This document shows, in pieces, positions 6,448-8,707 of a stretch of DNA of 8,707 nucleotides. Position numbers and translations under genes: made by a program. Source of the stretch: Bacteroidota bacterium (lineage in GTDB: Bacteria > Bacteroidota > Bacteroidia > Flavobacteriales_F > PHOS-HE28); contig JAEZDL010000240.1 of assembly GCA_023418095.1 (NCBI GenBank), forward strand, positions 1 through 8,707, written 5' to 3'. Numbering within the stretch: the first letter of the stretch is position 1; every line of letters starts with the position of its first letter. The notes under the pieces were generated by a model that saw nothing but the letters and a program-made list of their open reading frames with translations, was not told the origin of the DNA and searched no databases.

Positions 6448-6476
6448 GACCCGATCTTCAACTAGAAGACCGGGTC
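6448..6476 (-). terminator. Intergenic hairpin, likely terminator for the minus-strand T9SS gene
   Basis: GACCCGATCTTC (6448-6459) pairs with GAAGACCGGGTC (6465-6476) around AACTA. As plus-strand RNA the 12-bp stem has one A-C mismatch; as minus-strand RNA that position becomes a G-U pair, so the stem is complete and is followed by TTGTTTCT, a fair U-rich tail. It lies between two convergent genes and may serve both, better for the minus-strand one. Confidence 0.6.
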
Positions 6477-6497
6477 CATTTCCAAAGCGCTTACCGA

Positions 6498-7334
6498 TCA
6501 GCGCTGGATCACCAGGCGCTGTGTGTAGTTGTTCCCACCCGCTGTGATGTTCACCATGTAGATGCCTGCGGCCATGCCGCCATCCAGATCGATAATGGTG
6601 TTCACGAGGCTGCCGCTGGTCGTGATAGTGCGGGCGAGCACTTTCTTGCCGTACAGATCGAACATATTTACGCTCACGGTGGAAGTTCCTTGTGGTACCT
6701 CGCTCAGTGAGAGGTTGACCTGATCGCCATGGTTCGGGTTGGGCCACAGGTTGATCTGGATGTTGGCCACCTCTCTCATCACGCTCTGGTCTGCACCTGC
6801 CTGGGCACCTGGATCCACACCGATGTTGAGAGTGCAGACATCCCCCCATGGGCACCACTGTCCATTCTTGAAGGCACGCACATCCACCTCGTACTGTGTT
6901 CCATTTACCAGCATCGGTCCACTCCACCACAATTGAGCGAAGAAGGAACTCGTAGTCCGTATTACTTCGAACCCTTCAGCAGGCTGTCGGAAGCGGAACT
7001 GGTATTGTGACGCACCCGAAACGGGGCGTGAGTGTACATATGAGTTAATCGCGAAAGTTCGGTATTCGTTGCAGCTCAGGAACGGGTTGCCTGGGATGTC
7101 CATTAATTTGGTTACAGGGCATTGTGCCGCAACCGGATCGAGCTTGAAGCGGCAGGCGGGACCCCATTCGTTATTCACTCCATTTACACGGCTACGCACT
7201 CGCACATTCAACAGTACATTCGCAGGAATGTGAGCCGCTTGGACCCAATTATTGATGCGCAAGTGTGCCGCACGCGCGGGACCGGTAGCTGGATAGCCGT
7301 GGGAAGTGTTGTGGGAGCGGAAGATCCGGAAGCT
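6498..7334 (-). pseudogene. C-terminal part of broken T9SS-secreted protein (extracellular modules and sorting tail)
   Basis: This frame is the direct continuation, after one TAA codon at 7335-7337, of the LamG-containing frame upstream. Reading on gives SFRIFRSHNTSHGYPATG..., which joins smoothly to the preceding GYEFWFFDPNGT. It contains fibronectin-like extracellular repeats with paired cysteines (for example WGPACRFKLDPVAAQCP and NGQWCPWGDVCTLNIGVDPG) and then a textbook type A sorting domain over the last 85 residues: INLWPNPNHGDQVNLSLSEV, VNMFDLYGKKVL, DLDGGMAAGIYMVNITAGG, QRLVIQR. The only start-like codon is a TTG at 7260-7262 with no signal peptide, so translation on its own would give a protein that cannot be exported. 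I therefore treat it as the 3' portion of one gene. It ends just before a hairpin terminator at 6448-6476. Confidence 0.8.
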
Positions 7335-7337
7335 TTA
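7335..7337 (-). other. In-frame TAA nonsense codon interrupting the T9SS gene
   Basis: The minus strand reads GGC ACA TAA AGC TTC CGG, with the frame open and protein-like on both sides. One change, such as TAC to TAA, restores an uninterrupted reading frame with Tyr at this place (NGTYSFRIF). It could be a real mutation or a base-calling error. Confidence 0.85.
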
Positions 7338-8699
7338 TGTGCCATTGGGATCGAAGAACCAGAACTCGTAACCGGAGATAGCGTCCTGGGCGCTGTTGGG
7401 TGCACCATTGATCCATTCAGCACTCACCGCCGGATCAAGGCTTGCCACGATGAACTCGTTGCTAAGCCAGTCGAGCTTGTCGCAGCTGGTATAGATCAGG
7501 TGATCATCGCTCAGCGGCAGGCAGAAGCCCTGGTCGTTGGCGATCGCGCTTTGGCTTCCCGAGAGAAAGTTCCGGCGGTTGTCGATGATGCGCTGATTAT
7601 CTGGACTGGTGCGCAGGATGTATCCACCGTTACCACCGCTGGCCATTCCATCGCCCGCACTATCATACACACGTAGTACATAGCAACCTTCTGGAAGGCA
7701 GCAGGTTGCTGTTATGACCGACGACATTTCCATGTACGGCCCGCCCGAACAAACAGTCTGCTCGTCAGCGTTCAGGATCTCCCAAGTCGTCTCAGAAGGA
7801 GTTTCATCCGTTTGGATCTCAAATACCAGGTCATCGGTACATGGTAGCGAACCCGCATAAAGCTGGTTTATCTCTTCAGGGGTTAAAGCTCGATCCCATA
7901 CCCCAAGGTCATCTAAAAGACCGTGAAAGTGATATGGCTGGCCGGAAACATCATTGCCGATCCACATGTCAGCCAAACTTGGATTTGGCGTTGGTAATAC
8001 ACCATTGCTATAAAGGGCATTCGATGGCTGACCGTTGATATAGAAAATCGCGGTCTCTGAACTACTCTGATATACAACAGCGACATGTTGCCACTCATCG
8101 AGTAGAATAGAATTGGATGAATAAGCCCTATTTATTCCACCTCCTGCATGATCAAGTGACAATCTTCCGGCTGGGACTTGACTGGTTTGACTGGGTGATG
8201 CCACTGAGAAGATATATCCGAATTGGCCAAAATCAAGTCGTTTGGAAAGAATCGCGTATCCACCATATCCAATGGTCGTTGGAAGTAAATCTTGCAAATG
8301 TATCCAAGCCGATAATGTGAAGTTAGTATTACTTAGGCTTAAAGTTGAATTATGAGGAACTTCGATACGAGCATTATTGAGGTATAGATTGTATGCTGAT
8401 TGAGAAACTCCATATCGATCTGTCGATAGCACTGCACCATTCACAGACCCATTATTCCCATTCCCACTTTCATCGTTGGCATTCCCATTGAATGGCCACC
8501 AGCCTACAAGGCCATCTGTGGGTACATATGCTGGAACCTGGCTCGAAGCAGTGATTGAAAGACTTACGAAAACTGCGAGTAGGGCACCTCTAAAAACTTG
8601 TTGATTACTTGACCTTGTAGGATCTTGACGATCCCAGCGGCATTCGATCTCTTTGAGATCATGAAGCAGCGTCCCACCAAAGGTCTTTTCGATGAGCAA
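7335..8699 (-). CDS. N-terminal part of broken LamG-domain T9SS protein; 5' end replaced by insertion sequence
   Basis: The frame runs 454 residues from a TTG at 8697-8699, the only start-like codon in the window. Residues about 1-39 appear to be translated IS sequence, so the true gene remnant begins near 8581. After it come a truncated signal peptide (LLAVFVSLSITASSQ, 40-54), a LamG/concanavalin-like domain (about 63-285; GLVGWWPFNGNANDESGNGNNG at the start, EWQHVAVVY and LLDDLGVWDRALTPEEINQLY near the end), a cysteine-containing module (287-395, including CCLPEGCYVLRVYDSAGDG), and the start of a fibronectin-like repeat cut by TAA at GYEFWFFDPNGT. LamG modules usually bind glycans or proteins at the cell surface. 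Without the 3' part the product lacks its sorting tail and could not use T9SS. The LamG-coding stretch is A+T-richer and GATC-poorer than the rest of the window. Probably non-functional. Confidence 0.75.
   Translation of the reverse strand: MLIEKTFGGTLLHDLKEIECRWDRQDPTRSSNQQVFRGALLAVFVSLSITASSQVPAYVPTDGLVGWWPFNGNANDESGNGNNGSVNGAVLSTDRYGVSQSAYNLYLNNARIEVPHNSTLSLSNTNFTLSAWIHLQDLLPTTIGYGGYAILSKRLDFGQFGYIFSVASPSQTSQVPAGRLSLDHAGGGINRAYSSNSILLDEWQHVAVVYQSSSETAIFYINGQPSNALYSNGVLPTPNPSLADMWIGNDVSGQPYHFHGLLDDLGVWDRALTPEEINQLYAGSLPCTDDLVFEIQTDETPSETTWEILNADEQTVCSGGPYMEMSSVITATCCLPEGCYVLRVYDSAGDGMASGGNGGYILRTSPDNQRIIDNRRNFLSGSQSAIANDQGFCLPLSDDHLIYTSCDKLDWLSNEFIVASLDPAVSAEWINGAPNSAQDAISGYEFWFFDPNGT
8646..8660 (+). 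promoter_or_regulatory. Hairpin with two GATC sites directly before the transposase start
   Basis: GATCTC (8646-8651) and GAGATC (8655-8660) form a 6-bp stem with a TTT loop, ending at the base before the ATG at 8661. Such a structure could limit ribosome access in read-through transcripts. The small loop and short stem make it modest. Confidence 0.4.
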
Positions 8700-8707
8700 C
8701 TGATCAT
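8661..8707 (+). CDS. IS5-family transposase, N-terminus only (cut by window edge)
   Basis: Fifteen codons are visible from ATG 8661, reading MKQRPTKGLFDEQLI, open to the end of the window. A basic start followed by LFDE resembles the beginning of IS5-family (DDE) transposases, which usually go on with a 'LEKLSKLGDPL' segment that would lie just outside. With the terminal-repeat-like sequence 79 bases upstream this is the best reading, but fifteen residues are thin evidence and none of the catalytic domain is present. Confidence 0.55.
   Translation, partial: MKQRPTKGLFDEQLI

Larger units (their letters stand above)
8582..8707 (+). mobile_element. Left end of an IS5-type insertion sequence (continues beyond window)
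   Basis: Starting after a TA at 8580-8581, the sequence GGGCACCTCTAAAAACTTG looks like an IS5-family terminal inverted repeat. A transposase-like start follows 79 bases further in, a normal distance for such elements. The element lies against the truncated signal peptide of the T9SS gene on the other strand, which has no start codon of its own. That is what an insertion there would produce. The right end, the matching inverted repeat and any target duplication lie outside the window, so the boundary is inferred. Confidence 0.55.

Noticed and set aside
7122..7676. 184-codon open frame on the plus strand
   Set aside because: It is antisense to the T9SS protein frame, which shows clear domains across this stretch; no family features are seen in the antisense product.
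1..8707. CRISPR arrays, tRNA and rRNA genes
   Set aside because: No regularly spaced repeat units, tRNA cloverleaf or rRNA-like conserved stretches were seen on reading both strands.

Overview
The window looks like the chromosome of a fairly G+C-rich member of the Bacteroidota, probably a Flavobacteriales-like lineage. Three things suggest this: two proteins end in C-terminal sorting domains of the type IX secretion system (T9SS), there is an ECF sigma factor / small membrane protein / 'sensor of ECF sigma factor' operon typical of that phylum, and Shine-Dalgarno sequences are mostly lacking. The tetramer GATC, mostly as CGATC or GATCG, is strikingly common: about 20 per kb over positions 1-6480 by hand count, where random sequence would give about 4.

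Layout. Positions 1-949 (+) hold the 3'-part of an Arr-type rifampin ADP-ribosyltransferase, overlapping by 4 bases a RibD-C/dihydrofolate-reductase-like protein. Convergent to these, 974-2155 (-) encodes an AI-2E/PerM family membrane protein. Divergent from that, 2381-3939 (+) is a compact three-gene operon: an ECF sigma factor, a single-pass membrane protein that is the likely anti-sigma factor, and a secreted helical sensor. It ends in a clear intrinsic terminator. A candidate ECF-type promoter (TCAAAC-N16-CGTC) lies just upstream, which suggests autoregulation.

Positions 4002-5333 (-) encode an exported alpha-alpha-toroid protein (prenyltransferase/squalene-oxidase-repeat type) of unknown role. 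It is divergent from 5431-6441 (+), a secreted ThuA-domain protein with a T9SS tail. The 97-bp intergenic region between them carries direct and inverted repeats.

Positions 6498-8581 (-) are the remains of one large T9SS-exported protein: signal peptide, LamG domain, further extracellular domains and sorting tail. The gene is broken twice. An in-frame TAA at 7335-7337 separates the LamG part from the sorting tail. At its 5' end the signal peptide runs directly into what looks like the left end of an IS5-type insertion sequence (from about 8582), whose transposase starts at 8661 (+) and leaves the window. The LamG-coding stretch is also clearly more A+T-rich and has background-level GATC, unlike everything around it.

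The best candidates for new biology are the ECF cassette with its repeat-tailed sensor, the toroid/ThuA divergent pair, and the genome-wide-looking GATC bias. The most concrete result is the IS-disrupted and nonsense-interrupted T9SS protein.
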